A model generated the notes under the pieces. The model made no database searches. It was not told where the DNA came from and saw only the letters and a list, made by a program, of their open reading frames with translations. A stretch of 39,810 nucleotides of DNA from Candidatus Moraniibacteriota bacterium (lineage in GTDB: Bacteria > Patescibacteriota > Minisyncoccia > Moranbacterales > UBA2206): NCBI GenBank assembly GCA_030679985.1, contig JAUXSI010000045.1:1-39810 (forward strand). The letters run 5' to 3'. Position 1 is the stretch's first letter, and each line of letters begins with the position of its first letter. The position numbers and the translations under genes were made by a program. Shown in pieces: positions 20,992 to 28,106 of this stretch.

Positions 20992-21014
20992 TCCTAATCA
21001 ACGAGATTAGGAAA
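20992..21014 (-). repeat. stop-abutting palindrome, copy B
   Basis: ATTTCCTAATCTCG-TTGATTAGGAAA on the minus strand. The palindrome itself encodes the last two codons and the TAA stop of the creatininase gene, so it appears to have replaced the original C-terminus. Family with 16367-16389 and 24453-24480. Confidence 0.6.
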
Positions 21015-21669
21015 TAACTTTTAAGCAATTCCCAATCATTTCTTTCAAAATTTTCCGGCCGATTGCGAGTGAAGCCTTTTTCCGCGGATCGCAGCCGTAA
21101 TATCGGAAGCAATCGTCCGAAGCCGGGATTTTCATTTTCCGGCTTATTATTTTTTCTTCTGGATAACATGCCCAAAGAATTGATGTTTCGTATTCATCGG
21201 CATGCCTGACATGAATTGATAGATCCTGATAGGGATTCATGAAAATGATATTCCCTTGTTTCTTGGCAACTTTGAAAAGCGTTTCGACATGTTTTGCTCC
21301 GCCGTGACCCGTCACGATAATAATTTTTTTGAAGCCTTGTTTTCCCAAGGTTATCACCAGGCTGGTAATGACTTTTTCAAGAAGCGCAGGCTCAAGATAA
21401 TACATGCTGCCCGGAAGTTTTTTGCCCAAATGACGATCCATGCCAAATAACTTTTTACCCCGCACGATTCCGGATTTATCCGTCCCCAGATACATCGGCG
21501 GGAGAATATAGCCGGGTTTTTTCTTAGCGAGCATTTCGCATAATTTCACCGCTACCATATAATCCGTCTCTATCGGCAAATGGTTCCCGTGCCACTCCAA
21601 AGTGCCAATCGGCAGATACGCGATTCCCCTCTTCGCCATTTTTTCAAAATCTTTCAGATACGTTTTCAT
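21007..21669 (-). CDS. creatininase-family amidohydrolase, copy 1
   Basis: 220 residues, against about 240-260 for the family. Binuclear metal hydrolase fold: EWHGNHLPIETD supplies the Glu/His/Asp ligands, VTGHGGAKHVE stands where family members have NGHGGN, and HADEYETSILW supplies His and Glu. Known members act on creatinine, on an FAPy nucleotide in archaeal-type riboflavin synthesis, or in mycofactocin maturation; I cannot choose. The first 65 residues and the segment from HADEYETS to KIPASDDCFR are almost identical, including in DNA, to copy 2 at 25957-26628, while the middle has diverged. The C-terminus ends inside palindrome copy B. Confidence 0.83.
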   Translation of the reverse strand: MKTYLKDFEKMAKRGIAYLPIGTLEWHGNHLPIETDYMVAVKLCEMLAKKKPGYILPPMYLGTDKSGIVRGKKLFGMDRHLGKKLPGSMYYLEPALLEKVITSLVITLGKQGFKKIIIVTGHGGAKHVETLFKVAKKQGNIIFMNPYQDLSIHVRHADEYETSILWACYPEEKIISRKMKIPASDDCFRYYGCDPRKKASLAIGRKILKEMIGNCLKVIS

Positions 21670-21697
21670 AATGTTAGTAAAATTTATATCTAAAAGT

Positions 21698-21722
21698 TAC
21701 CATTTTCAAGCAGAAAAATCAA
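21698..21722 (-). promoter_or_regulatory. shared upstream motif, copy C (weakest full-length match)
   Basis: Plus-strand 'accattttcaagcagaaaaa' and following 'tcaa' match the motif before the first Nudix gene and creatininase copy 2 with a few changes. It lies 28 bases upstream of the creatininase copy 1 start. Confidence 0.5.
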
Positions 21723-21729
21723 TTTTAAA

Positions 21730-21751
21730 GGGCCAGTCGCGAAGCTGGCCC
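21730..21751 (-). terminator. terminator after the patatin gene
   Basis: GGGCCAG/CTGGCCC hairpin followed by TTTAAAATT on the minus strand, 16 bases after the stop at 21767. Confidence 0.65.
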
Positions 21752-21766
21752 CTCTGTTAATCAATA

Positions 21767-22582
21767 TCAGCGCGGGAGTTTCTCGAGCGCTACCCTAGCA
21801 TCTTTTATGCCTAGATCGATAGTAGCGTTGAGACGCCCTGCATCGGTATCAACCGAACTCCTCAATGGCAGCCGTTCTGAAGGTCGAATTACGATCACGC
21901 GTCGGTTTTGCAGCGCTTCCTCCGATTTACGCACGCGGATTTCGTAGTCGTTCACGAGTTGAGAAACAGACCTCGAAAAAAATTTACACAACATGCCCAA
22001 GATATAGAAAGATCTCGGGATTTCGAAGTCCGCACGCTTATTGTTGACTGCAACGACAAATTGAGCTCCATCTTCAAGAGCTTTCGCAACCGGAAGTGGA
22101 TCGCTAAACGCTCCATCGATGAAATACTCATCACCTAAATGGACAGCGTTGTGAAGAATCGGCGTTGCCGCTGAAGCACGCATGCTACGAAAGATGTTCA
22201 AAGGAGTCGGCGTCTGATAGACTGCTTTTCCGTCCCGCAATCTTGTCAAAACATATATGAGACGAGTCCGTGATCGAAATACTTCCTCAATATCCAGAAG
22301 GGAATGCCCCTCTCGAAAAATGTTCTCGAGATAGCGAAGATTTAACGAGTTCCGGATGCGAAAATAATTAATGAGCTTGCGTCCATCAATATGGCGGCGC
22401 CATATTTCCTCCATGATGCGCGACTGATCTGCCGAAAAGTATGTTCCTGCAAACACTCCGACTGATGAAGCATAAATCGAGTCGAAGTATTTTGACCCCA
22501 ACTGCCTGCCCAACTCAGCAGTAACTCCGGCGCCGTAGGCGCCGTACATCGCGCCAGATCCGACCACCAGAGATTTATTCAC
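21767..22582 (-). CDS. patatin-like phospholipase
   Basis: Serine acyl hydrolase of 271 residues. An oxyanion glycine stretch, GSGAMYGAYGAG, is at the start. The nucleophile elbow is YASSVGVFAG: the serine and the following glycine are kept, but the first glycine of GxSxG is alanine. The second catalytic residue is in YFIDGAFSDPLPV (DGA/DGG motif). No membrane segment. It starts at GTG, selected because AGGAGG lies seven bases before it. The strong Shine-Dalgarno is unusual for this window. It is divergent from the UbiA-like gene, so the two could share a control region. Confidence 0.88.
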   Translation of the reverse strand: MNKSLVVGSGAMYGAYGAGVTAELGRQLGSKYFDSIYASSVGVFAGTYFSADQSRIMEEIWRRHIDGRKLINYFRIRNSLNLRYLENIFREGHSLLDIEEVFRSRTRLIYVLTRLRDGKAVYQTPTPLNIFRSMRASAATPILHNAVHLGDEYFIDGAFSDPLPVAKALEDGAQFVVAVNNKRADFEIPRSFYILGMLCKFFSRSVSQLVNDYEIRVRKSEEALQNRRVIVIRPSERLPLRSSVDTDAGRLNATIDLGIKDARVALEKLPR

Positions 22583-22652
22583 CGGATATCCTCCTATCGA
22601 GATTTGTTTTTTTCTAACATTTTATGCTAGAAATTTACTCCTTGTTTAAAGC

Positions 22653-22678
22653 CTATCATTTTTAAATCAAGAAATCAA
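22653..22678 (-). promoter_or_regulatory. shared upstream motif, degenerate copy D
   Basis: 'ctatcatttttaaatcaaga' followed by 'aatcaa' on the plus strand keeps both ends of the motif but has lost the middle. It lies 70 bases before the patatin start, in the divergent patatin/UbiA region. Confidence 0.35.
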
Positions 22679-22749
22679 AATTATTGACTTGTTCTCAGAA
22701 TTTTGCTAGAAAAAAGAAAAATACACTAAGAGATTAGGAGGGTAACTCA

Positions 22750-23583
22750 ATGAGTACCTTTTGGTACTGGATAAAAATATCCAGACTGACGCAATGTTTG
22801 ATGGGGAGCCTCGCGACTTATACCGTAGCGTTGCTCTCGAATGGGCCGTACTGGCTGACAACGACAAAGACCTGGGCAGGAGGAGCAATGTTTTTCTCCA
22901 TATGGGGAGCGAGCGTATGGCATTATGGCCGTTGTCGCGAAATTTACGCCAAGAAGCATTGGGATCCGGTAAACATCGAAAATCCGCGACAAGTGCTCTG
23001 CGCCGGAGCAAGTGGATTTATGATCTCGATACTCATTTCATGGGCCTTTCTTCCGACACTGTGTGTCCTGATCACGGTCTTAAACGCCGTCACTATCATG
23101 TTCCTTTATGCCAAATTTCTCGATCAATACTGGCCTTGGAAAAACCTTTCCATAGCACTGGTGTGCATAACACCATTGCTCTTTGGATGGTTTTCTGGCC
23201 ACCGTCTGCATCCAATTATCCCGTCTTTAATATCAGCCACGTTCTTTTTCTACTTTGCCAGGGAGATATTAAAGGATTGCGCTGACCTCATGGCGAATCA
23301 AGGTCATCGTTTCACGATGGTTATGTCTATCGGCATACCAGCTGCCGCGAGAGTAGCAGGAGTCATGCTTTTGGTGTCGATATGCCTAATTATTTACTCC
23401 ATGAAGTACGCGCCACCCAACGTATGGATACGCGGATTATTTGGGACTGCGATACTGTGGCTGATCTGGTTCGCTCTTACATCTATCCGAGGTTGTAACA
23501 TTTCTTCGAAATTTGCCTGGATGGATATCGGCGTGGCGGTTATTCTTGTTGGGATGCTCTGCATACGTCTCTGTATGTATTGA
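22750..23583 (+). CDS. UbiA-like membrane prenyltransferase, first Asp motif altered
   Basis: 277 residues with about eight membrane helices. The second half keeps a UbiA-family signature, REILKDCADLMANQG, the second aspartate-rich region, placed as in digeranylgeranylglyceryl-phosphate synthase and homogentisate or heme O synthases. The first aspartate-rich motif (NDxxDxxxD) should lie near residues 60-80, but that segment reads WHYGRCREIYAKKHWDP, with a single late aspartate. So the protein is either a divergent enzyme or a non-catalytic relative. Start chosen because AGGAGG lies eight bases before the ATG. Terminator follows directly. An alternative is some other polytopic protein, but REILKD supports the family. 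Confidence 0.72.
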   Translation: MSTFWYWIKISRLTQCLMGSLATYTVALLSNGPYWLTTTKTWAGGAMFFSIWGASVWHYGRCREIYAKKHWDPVNIENPRQVLCAGASGFMISILISWAFLPTLCVLITVLNAVTIMFLYAKFLDQYWPWKNLSIALVCITPLLFGWFSGHRLHPIIPSLISATFFFYFAREILKDCADLMANQGHRFTMVMSIGIPAAARVAGVMLLVSICLIIYSMKYAPPNVWIRGLFGTAILWLIWFALTSIRGCNISSKFAWMDIGVAVILVGMLCIRLCMY

Positions 23584-23609
23584 GCATGTTTATCAGACTG
23601 ATAATTTAA

Positions 23610-23642
23610 AAGGGGTAGCCCTGCGGCTGCCCCTTAATTTTT
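23610..23642 (+). terminator. terminator after the UbiA-like gene
   Basis: AAGGGG-AGCC/GGCT-CCCCTT hairpin followed by AATTTTT. It lies between converging genes and may serve both. Confidence 0.75.
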
Positions 23643-23660
23643 GTAATTAGATTCAAAAGA

Positions 23661-24170
23661 TTACTCCGTTAAAATTTTATCAACAATAAACATTTCTGAA
23701 TATTTCCTTATCCCCGGCGTGAAGTTTTCGGGATGCGAATCAAGCTCGCTCAGTAATTCCTCTTTGGAAAACCATTTGATTTCTTCCACCTCGTCTTCCT
23801 GGATCTTGAATTCACCAATTATCTTGTCCGTCGTCAAAGTAAACCATTGGACAAAATAATTATATTCATCTTCAATTTTTATTTTAGGCCCGATTTTGGG
23901 TAAAATCTTTTCGAGTTCCAGCTCCTCTTTGGCTTCTTTTTTGATATTTTGTTCGTAACTCTCTCCTTCTTCAACTGTCCCCGAAACCGCCGGACCCCAT
24001 TTCAGCGGATCGTGTATTTTATTCCGATGACGAAGAGCCAGCAAAATTTCCCCGTGCGAATTCGTTATCCAAAGCGCCGCAACGCGATAAATGCGTTCTT
24101 TTTTGGCTTTTTCGAACTCCTCGGACCCGATAATCTGGTCATTTTCATCAACAATACTGATTTTCGACAT
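23661..24170 (-). CDS. Nudix hydrolase, copy 1
   Basis: 169 residues. Nudix box GTVEEGESYEQNIKKEAKEE (Gx5Ex7REUxEE pattern, with Lys at the Arg position). The start MSKISIVDENDQIIG and length are those of the isopentenyl-diphosphate-isomerase-like Nudix group, whose members often act on nucleoside diphosphate derivatives. The same start recurs in copy 2 (25382-25930), so the pair arose by duplication. The active-site metal ligands are intact. Substrate unknown. The motif at 24198-24223 lies 28 bases upstream. Confidence 0.87.
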   Translation of the reverse strand: MSKISIVDENDQIIGSEEFEKAKKERIYRVAALWITNSHGEILLALRHRNKIHDPLKWGPAVSGTVEEGESYEQNIKKEAKEELELEKILPKIGPKIKIEDEYNYFVQWFTLTTDKIIGEFKIQEDEVEEIKWFSKEELLSELDSHPENFTPGIRKYSEMFIVDKILTE

Positions 24171-24197
24171 TTTTTTTGCTTATATTATACCCAAAAC

Positions 24198-24223
24198 CTA
24201 TCATTTCCAAACGGAAAAATCAA
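24198..24223 (-). promoter_or_regulatory. shared upstream motif, copy B
   Basis: 'ctatcatttccaaacggaaa' followed by 'aatcaa' on the plus strand; nearly the same sequence lies before creatininase copy 2. On the minus strand it reads TTGATTTTTCCGTTTGGAAA, so it could contain a -35 box, but the following spacing to a -10 is not standard. Confidence 0.55.
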
Positions 24224-24291
24224 AGATATGAAAGAGAAATGTTTATTCTGTGCTATAATATTATTATAAGCATTAATATAAAAAACCATGA

Positions 24292-24372
24292 ATCCCGTTA
24301 GACATTCCAATATTTAGGGGCTGTCACGGAGTTCATTCTAATAATTAAAGTTAATAATATGTCTAACGGGAT
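24292..24372. repeat. 81-bp inverted-repeat element with ATCCCGTTAGACAT ends
   Basis: Perfect 14-base inverted repeats ATCCCGTTAGACAT (24292-24305) and ATGTCTAACGGGAT (24359-24372) enclose 53 unrelated bases. The right arm overlaps the start of the cupin fragment (its two ATGs). From memory, such NPVR...SNGV-encoding ends recur in small ORFs of Patescibacteria; I cannot verify this here. It could be a mobile palindromic element or a leader stem that hides the start codon. Confidence 0.65.
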
Positions 24373-24470
24373 GAAAGGTTATGTTGGAAACATAGAAGAC
24401 GCGGCCAAAGAGAACGACAATTTTCGAAAAGTTCTCTATACGGCCAAATTCCATTTCCTAATCTCGTAGA
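24371..24470 (+). pseudogene. truncated cupin gene, N-terminal fragment
   Basis: The frame reads MKGYVGNIEDAAKEND, then NFRKVLYTAK, and stops after FHFLIS. This is how a widespread family of small mannose-6-phosphate-isomerase-like cupins begins (recognised from memory). The metal-binding cupin barrel that should follow is absent. The break falls at the palindrome 24453-24480, beyond which the converging deaminase gene ends. A longer in-frame start at ATG 24359 exists. Probably a remnant left by recombination at the palindrome. Confidence 0.6.
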
Positions 24471-24480
24471 TTAGGAAATG
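24453..24480. repeat. stop-abutting palindrome, copy C
   Basis: ATTTCCTAATCTCG and TAGATTAGGAAAT on the plus strand, a near-perfect palindrome. It lies four bases past the stop codon of the deaminase gene (minus) and supplies the stop of the cupin fragment (plus). Family with 16367-16389 and 20992-21014. Confidence 0.65.
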
Positions 24481-24483
24481 AGT

Positions 24484-25335
24484 TTATTCCTCCGGATCGT
24501 CTTTATATAAATCCAGTAATTCCTTGACGCTCATTTCTTGAATCACGGAAGGCATGCCTTCCTCGTCAAGTTCAGAATCATTGGCGCTGCAAATAATGCT
24601 ATCTTCGCGCAATATTCCCTTTTTCAGCAAGTCCCGATACATCCTCCGGCATTCAAGGCAAGGATGCAAAGCACCGCAAGATTTGCTTGGATCGCCGGTT
24701 GTGGATTCTTTCGAGACGATAGTAATCGCAATAATCAATTTCGTGTTATAAAGAATAGCTCCTTCGACGGCGTGTTTTTCAGCACATCTTGTTTTAGATT
24801 CTTTCGTCGGCTTGTAATTAGCTCCTGGATGGATGGCGGGTTGATCGTCCGGCAAATCCGCATCAAGCGTCAGGGCCGTGCAGCCGACTTTGAACTGTTC
24901 GGGACGCCAAGAGACCGCATGGTCTCTGTTCATTGCCGCTCCGACAATCATGCTTTTTCTGCATTCCCGGTAATATTCCAAATATCTCGGCATATTTTGT
25001 TCAATCGCTTCGGGACTGAAATCGACATTCGAAGACGGACGATAATTAACACGAAGGATTTCGAGCCGATAAAATGTCATTTCTGCCTCCTTTTCGCCCA
25101 AGCCGAACGTTTTTGATGCGTTTGAATATATGCGCCGCAAAAAAGCTTGGTCGTCCATCTGCCTTTTGTCAGCGTCCCCTTTTAAAAAGGGAATTACTTT
25201 CGTATGCTCGCTGAAAATATAATTGTACACTTCAAGTTCCTGCTCGGTAATTTTTTCGGCCTTGAGCTCCGCTTCAGCCCACGGCTCAGGAACATTGATT
25301 TTATTTTCTATTTTCGGCGGTTTAATTTCTTCCAT
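24484..25335 (-). CDS. cytidine-deaminase-like zinc protein with long N-terminal region
   Basis: 283 residues. The C-terminal 130 residues hold a deaminase zinc site: TRCAEKHAVEGAI (Cys-Ala-Glu, the tetrameric CDA form) and ALHPCLECRRMYRDLL (PCxxC). So a CDA or blasticidin-S-deaminase-type activity on a cytosine or related base is likely. The first 150 residues are mostly helical and charged and unlike classical CDA; I do not recognise them. The neighbours (two Nudix and two creatininase-family genes) suggest a role in modifying or clearing a nucleotide, but this is inference. The gene ends four bases before palindrome copy C. Confidence 0.78.
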   Translation of the reverse strand: MEEIKPPKIENKINVPEPWAEAELKAEKITEQELEVYNYIFSEHTKVIPFLKGDADKRQMDDQAFLRRIYSNASKTFGLGEKEAEMTFYRLEILRVNYRPSSNVDFSPEAIEQNMPRYLEYYRECRKSMIVGAAMNRDHAVSWRPEQFKVGCTALTLDADLPDDQPAIHPGANYKPTKESKTRCAEKHAVEGAILYNTKLIIAITIVSKESTTGDPSKSCGALHPCLECRRMYRDLLKKGILREDSIICSANDSELDEEGMPSVIQEMSVKELLDLYKDDPEE

Positions 25336-25381
25336 TTTTTTAACAATTTATAGTGAAAATCTTCAATCGTTGCCATAAAAT

Positions 25382-25930
25382 TCACCCAATAAGGCTTTTT
25401 ATTTTTCTATACATATCCAAATATTTTTCATCATTTACGAGAGATGGTACAAATTCTCTTTTCTCCTCATCTGCGAGGCTAAGAATTTTATCAATCGGCC
25501 AAAATTTAAGACTGGTCGATTCACCCTCATCAAGTCTGAGGTCGGATAATTTTCCATTGAAACGATATGCATAAACTGCCTTGAAATGGCTGTTACCGGG
25601 CTGGAACTTCACGCTAAAATCGCCTTTTTTCAATTTTTCCAAAAAAATTAAATCTTCTTTCGCAGCTTTGATTCCCGTTTCTTCCTCAAGTTCTCGTAAA
25701 GCGGCTCCTTCGTAACTGTCGCTGATCTCCACGTTCCCCGCACAGGAGGCGGACCAAAGTCCCGGATGCCTTTCTTTTCTCATGGATCTTTTTTGTAAGA
25801 GTATCTCATGGTTATCGTTAAAAACCCAAACAGCGATTTCTCGATGGATTAGATTGTTTTCGTGAATATTCCTTCTGGTTTCTTCTCCAATTATATTGTC
25901 ATTTTCATCGACAATGTTGAGTTCTGACAT
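25382..25930 (-). CDS. Nudix hydrolase, copy 2
   Basis: 182 residues. Nudix box GNVEISDSYEGAALRELEEE, then TGI (the first Glu position is Asp/Ser-shifted, but REL-EE is intact). The start MSELNIVDENDNIIGEETRR and the IHRE/LLQKRS segment place it in the isopentenyl-diphosphate-isomerase-like group, like copy 1. Residues ERHPGLWSASCAG match this group closely. Without IPP pathway genes nearby, a nucleotide-type substrate is as likely as IPP. It lies 26 bases downstream of creatininase copy 2 and is probably cotranscribed with it. Confidence 0.87.
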   Translation of the reverse strand: MSELNIVDENDNIIGEETRRNIHENNLIHREIAVWVFNDNHEILLQKRSMRKERHPGLWSASCAGNVEISDSYEGAALRELEEETGIKAAKEDLIFLEKLKKGDFSVKFQPGNSHFKAVYAYRFNGKLSDLRLDEGESTSLKFWPIDKILSLADEEKREFVPSLVNDEKYLDMYRKIKSLIG

Positions 25931-25956
25931 TTTTTTTCGTTCTTATTTTTTATAAT

Positions 25957-26628
25957 TTATAAATATTTTTTTATTTCCCTCAAACAATTCTCAACCATCT
26001 CTTTTAATATCTTCCTCCCCAACCCAACTGACGCTTTTTTGCGCGGATCGTAGCCATAAAACCGAAAACAATCGTCCGAAGCCGGGATTTTCATTTTCCG
26101 GCTTATTATTTTTTCTTCTGGATAACATGCCCAAAGAATTGATGTTTCGTATTCATCAGCGTGCTTTGCGTCAATATTCAAATTCTCCCAAGGATTAACC
26201 AAAACCAATCCCGATTGTTTTTTCACGGCTTTGGCTAAAGTGTTCAGGTGTCCGGATCCCGCATGGCCTGCAATCAAAAATATTTTCTTGAATCCTTGCG
26301 ATTTCAGATTTTTTCCCAGGGATACTATCATTTTTTCAAAGAGCGCGGGATCGAGATAATACAAATTTCCCGCCAATTTTTTTCCGAGATAGCGGTCCAT
26401 TCCAACCAGCTTTTTGTTATTTACGATTTTATGCTTATCCGTCCCCAGATACATCGGCGGGAGAATATAGCCGGGTTTTTTCTTAGCGAGCATTTCGCAT
26501 AATTTCACCGCTACCAGATAATCCGTCTCTATCGGCAAATGGTTCCCGTGCCACTCCAAAGTGCCAATCGGCAGATACGCGATTCCCCTCTTCGCCATTT
26601 TTGAGAAATCTTTTAGGTATGTTTTCAT
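25957..26628 (-). CDS. creatininase-family amidohydrolase, copy 2
   Basis: 223 residues. Same layout as copy 1: EWHGNHLPIETD, IAGHAGSGHLN and HADEYETSILW. The glycine-rich GHGG of copy 1 is GHAG here. The DNA of the first 200 bases and of a block of about 90 bases in the last third is nearly identical to copy 1, while the middle differs at many positions. That pattern suggests gene conversion between the copies or domain-limited selection. The C-terminus is a few residues longer (CLREIKKYL) than copy 1, which has been cut by a palindrome. First gene of a pair with Nudix copy 2. Confidence 0.83.
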   Translation of the reverse strand: MKTYLKDFSKMAKRGIAYLPIGTLEWHGNHLPIETDYLVAVKLCEMLAKKKPGYILPPMYLGTDKHKIVNNKKLVGMDRYLGKKLAGNLYYLDPALFEKMIVSLGKNLKSQGFKKIFLIAGHAGSGHLNTLAKAVKKQSGLVLVNPWENLNIDAKHADEYETSILWACYPEEKIISRKMKIPASDDCFRFYGYDPRKKASVGLGRKILKEMVENCLREIKKYL

Positions 26629-26643
26629 ATTGTTGATTAAAAT

Positions 26644-26669
26644 CTATCATTTTCGAACGGAAAAATCAA
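26644..26669 (-). promoter_or_regulatory. shared upstream motif, copy A
   Basis: 'ctatcattttcgaacggaaa' followed by 'aatcaa' on the plus strand, 15 bases before the creatininase copy 2 start. Matches the copy at 24198-24223 at all but about three positions. Confidence 0.55.
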
Positions 26670-26685
26670 TGGAAATATAGTAATA

Positions 26686-27690
26686 TTACCGGCGAATATC
26701 TTTCCCCGCCAACTGCCCGCAGGCGGCTTCGATGTCGGTTCCGAAGCGGTATCTTTGGGTGGTGAATATGCCCGCATTTTCCAAAATATCCTTGAATTTC
26801 TTGATTTTTTCCGCGGGCGTTGGCTCGAATCCCCCGTTTGGATTATAGGCGATCAGATTTATCATATACAAAGGATATTTCAGCAGTCTCGCTAATTCTC
26901 TCGCCTGTTTTTCGGAATCGTTCACGCCTTTCAACATCACATATTCAAACATCACTTTGCGATTGGTCTTTTCGATATAATCATCGACTGCCTGAAACAC
27001 TTTTGGGAGCGGATATTTTTTGTTTACCGGCATCAGCTCGCCGCGCAACTTGTCATCCGGCGCGTGAAGCGATATCGCCAGATTGATCTGCGGAAATTCA
27101 TCCGCCAATTTTTCAATTCCTTCCGTGATTCCCGCGGTCGAAACAGAGATTTTTCGCGCCCCGATGCCAAAACAGTTATCATCGTTAATAAGTTTGATCG
27201 CCTCTTTCACATTTTCCCAGTTGAGAAACGGCTCCCCCATCCCCATAAAGACAATGTTTGAAATTTTTTCGTTTTGTTTTCCGAGATGTCTCGCGAAAAA
27301 CAAAACCTGTTCCGCAATTTCTGACGCGTTGAGATCTCTCTTGAACCCCATTTCTCCCGTAACGCAAAACAAACATCTCAAGGGACACCCGACTTGCGAA
27401 GAAACGCAGACCGTATTGCGCCGGTCCGTATGCTTCATCAGCACCGTTTCAATCGCAAGGCCGTCTTCGAGAACAAGGCGGACTTTTATTGTCCGGCCGT
27501 CTTTTGAAGAAAAAATTTCGGCATCAATATCAAGCGGCGCTTCCTTTTGCAATTTTTCGCGTATATTTTTCGGAAGAGTTGTCGCTTCGCTCCAGTCCGT
27601 TATCAAATCATGAAAAACCGCCTTTCGCGCTTGCTTCAGGCGAAAGTCCGGTTCATTTTTGAGGATTGTTTCGATTTTTTCGAGATTCAT
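26686..27690 (-). CDS. rlmN: 23S rRNA / tRNA adenine-2 methyltransferase RlmN
   Basis: Radical-SAM enzyme that methylates C2 of A2503 in 23S rRNA and A37 in some tRNAs. 334 residues, slightly short for the family. Radical-SAM motif CPLRCLFC within SSQVGCPLRCLFCVTGEMGF, then VFMGMGEPFLN and AISLHAPDD. The methyl-carrying Cys pair member lies near the end in AACGQLAG. The catalytic set is complete. No Shine-Dalgarno. The gene stands alone between a terminator at 27739-27762 and the accessory block. Confidence 0.95.
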   Translation of the reverse strand: MNLEKIETILKNEPDFRLKQARKAVFHDLITDWSEATTLPKNIREKLQKEAPLDIDAEIFSSKDGRTIKVRLVLEDGLAIETVLMKHTDRRNTVCVSSQVGCPLRCLFCVTGEMGFKRDLNASEIAEQVLFFARHLGKQNEKISNIVFMGMGEPFLNWENVKEAIKLINDDNCFGIGARKISVSTAGITEGIEKLADEFPQINLAISLHAPDDKLRGELMPVNKKYPLPKVFQAVDDYIEKTNRKVMFEYVMLKGVNDSEKQARELARLLKYPLYMINLIAYNPNGGFEPTPAEKIKKFKDILENAGIFTTQRYRFGTDIEAACGQLAGKDIRR

Positions 27691-27738
27691 AATTTATTGA
27701 ATGCTATCACTAACGCCGCGATTTCTCAAAAAAAACAA

Positions 27739-27762
27739 AAATATACTCGCGAGGAGTATATT
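27739..27762. terminator. bidirectional terminator
   Basis: AATATACTC, five-base loop, GAGTATATT with A/T runs on both sides. It separates rlmN from the degenerate region upstream. Confidence 0.65.
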
Positions 27763-27970
27763 TTTTCTGGGCGGGAAGGACGCGCCTCGAACCAGTCCGG
27801 TCACCCGATAAAAAATGCCATTCGCTCGCTTGACAAGACATCTTTCAAACATTCAACTGGATGAAGAATTCGGTTAATCCAGTCACTCTTAATCATTTCA
27901 GCATATGCTATTCTCCAAAGATCCTTTTCTGGAATCAGCAGAAGAAAACCCGTGCTGACTGGAGCGAAAA
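27763..27970. other. degenerate intergenic stretch
   Basis: No intact gene. On the minus strand one frame is open for about 57 codons (it contains PEKDLWRIAYAEMIKSDW) and may be a remnant of a lost gene, but I do not recognise it. Near 27775-27800 the sequence resembles the T-arm and 3' end of a tRNA (GGTTCGAGGC...) without the rest of a tRNA. Together with the fossil at 27971-28072 it looks like a decayed region. Confidence 0.4.
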
Positions 27971-28072
27971 TCAAACAGCTAAGCGGGCAAGAAAGTATGA
28001 CACCGTTGATTCGGCGCCCTGATTGAGATTTATATGCTCTTCACCGAATCCATCATAGCTGCTGTCAGTGCT
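27971..28072 (-). pseudogene. fossil C-terminus of a second (alpha/alpha)6 glycan protein
   Basis: 33 codons read NLNQGAESTVSYFLARL near the end and YDGFGEEHI before it, against NLNQGAESLLSYLSSRL and YDGLEEKGV in the intact gene at 29571-30632. The frame is closed upstream by a TAA and nothing upstream matches. This is the 3' end of a paralogous gene whose body is gone, replaced by the phosphotransferase gene at 28107. Too short for the ORF track. Confidence 0.75.
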
Positions 28073-28106
28073 TTAATAACGGAGGGAGCGAAAAATATTC
28101 GTAATA

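Noticed and set aside
27772-27800. tRNA-like 3' fragment
   Set aside because: A T-loop-like GGTTCGAGGC is present, but there is no pairing acceptor or anticodon arm.
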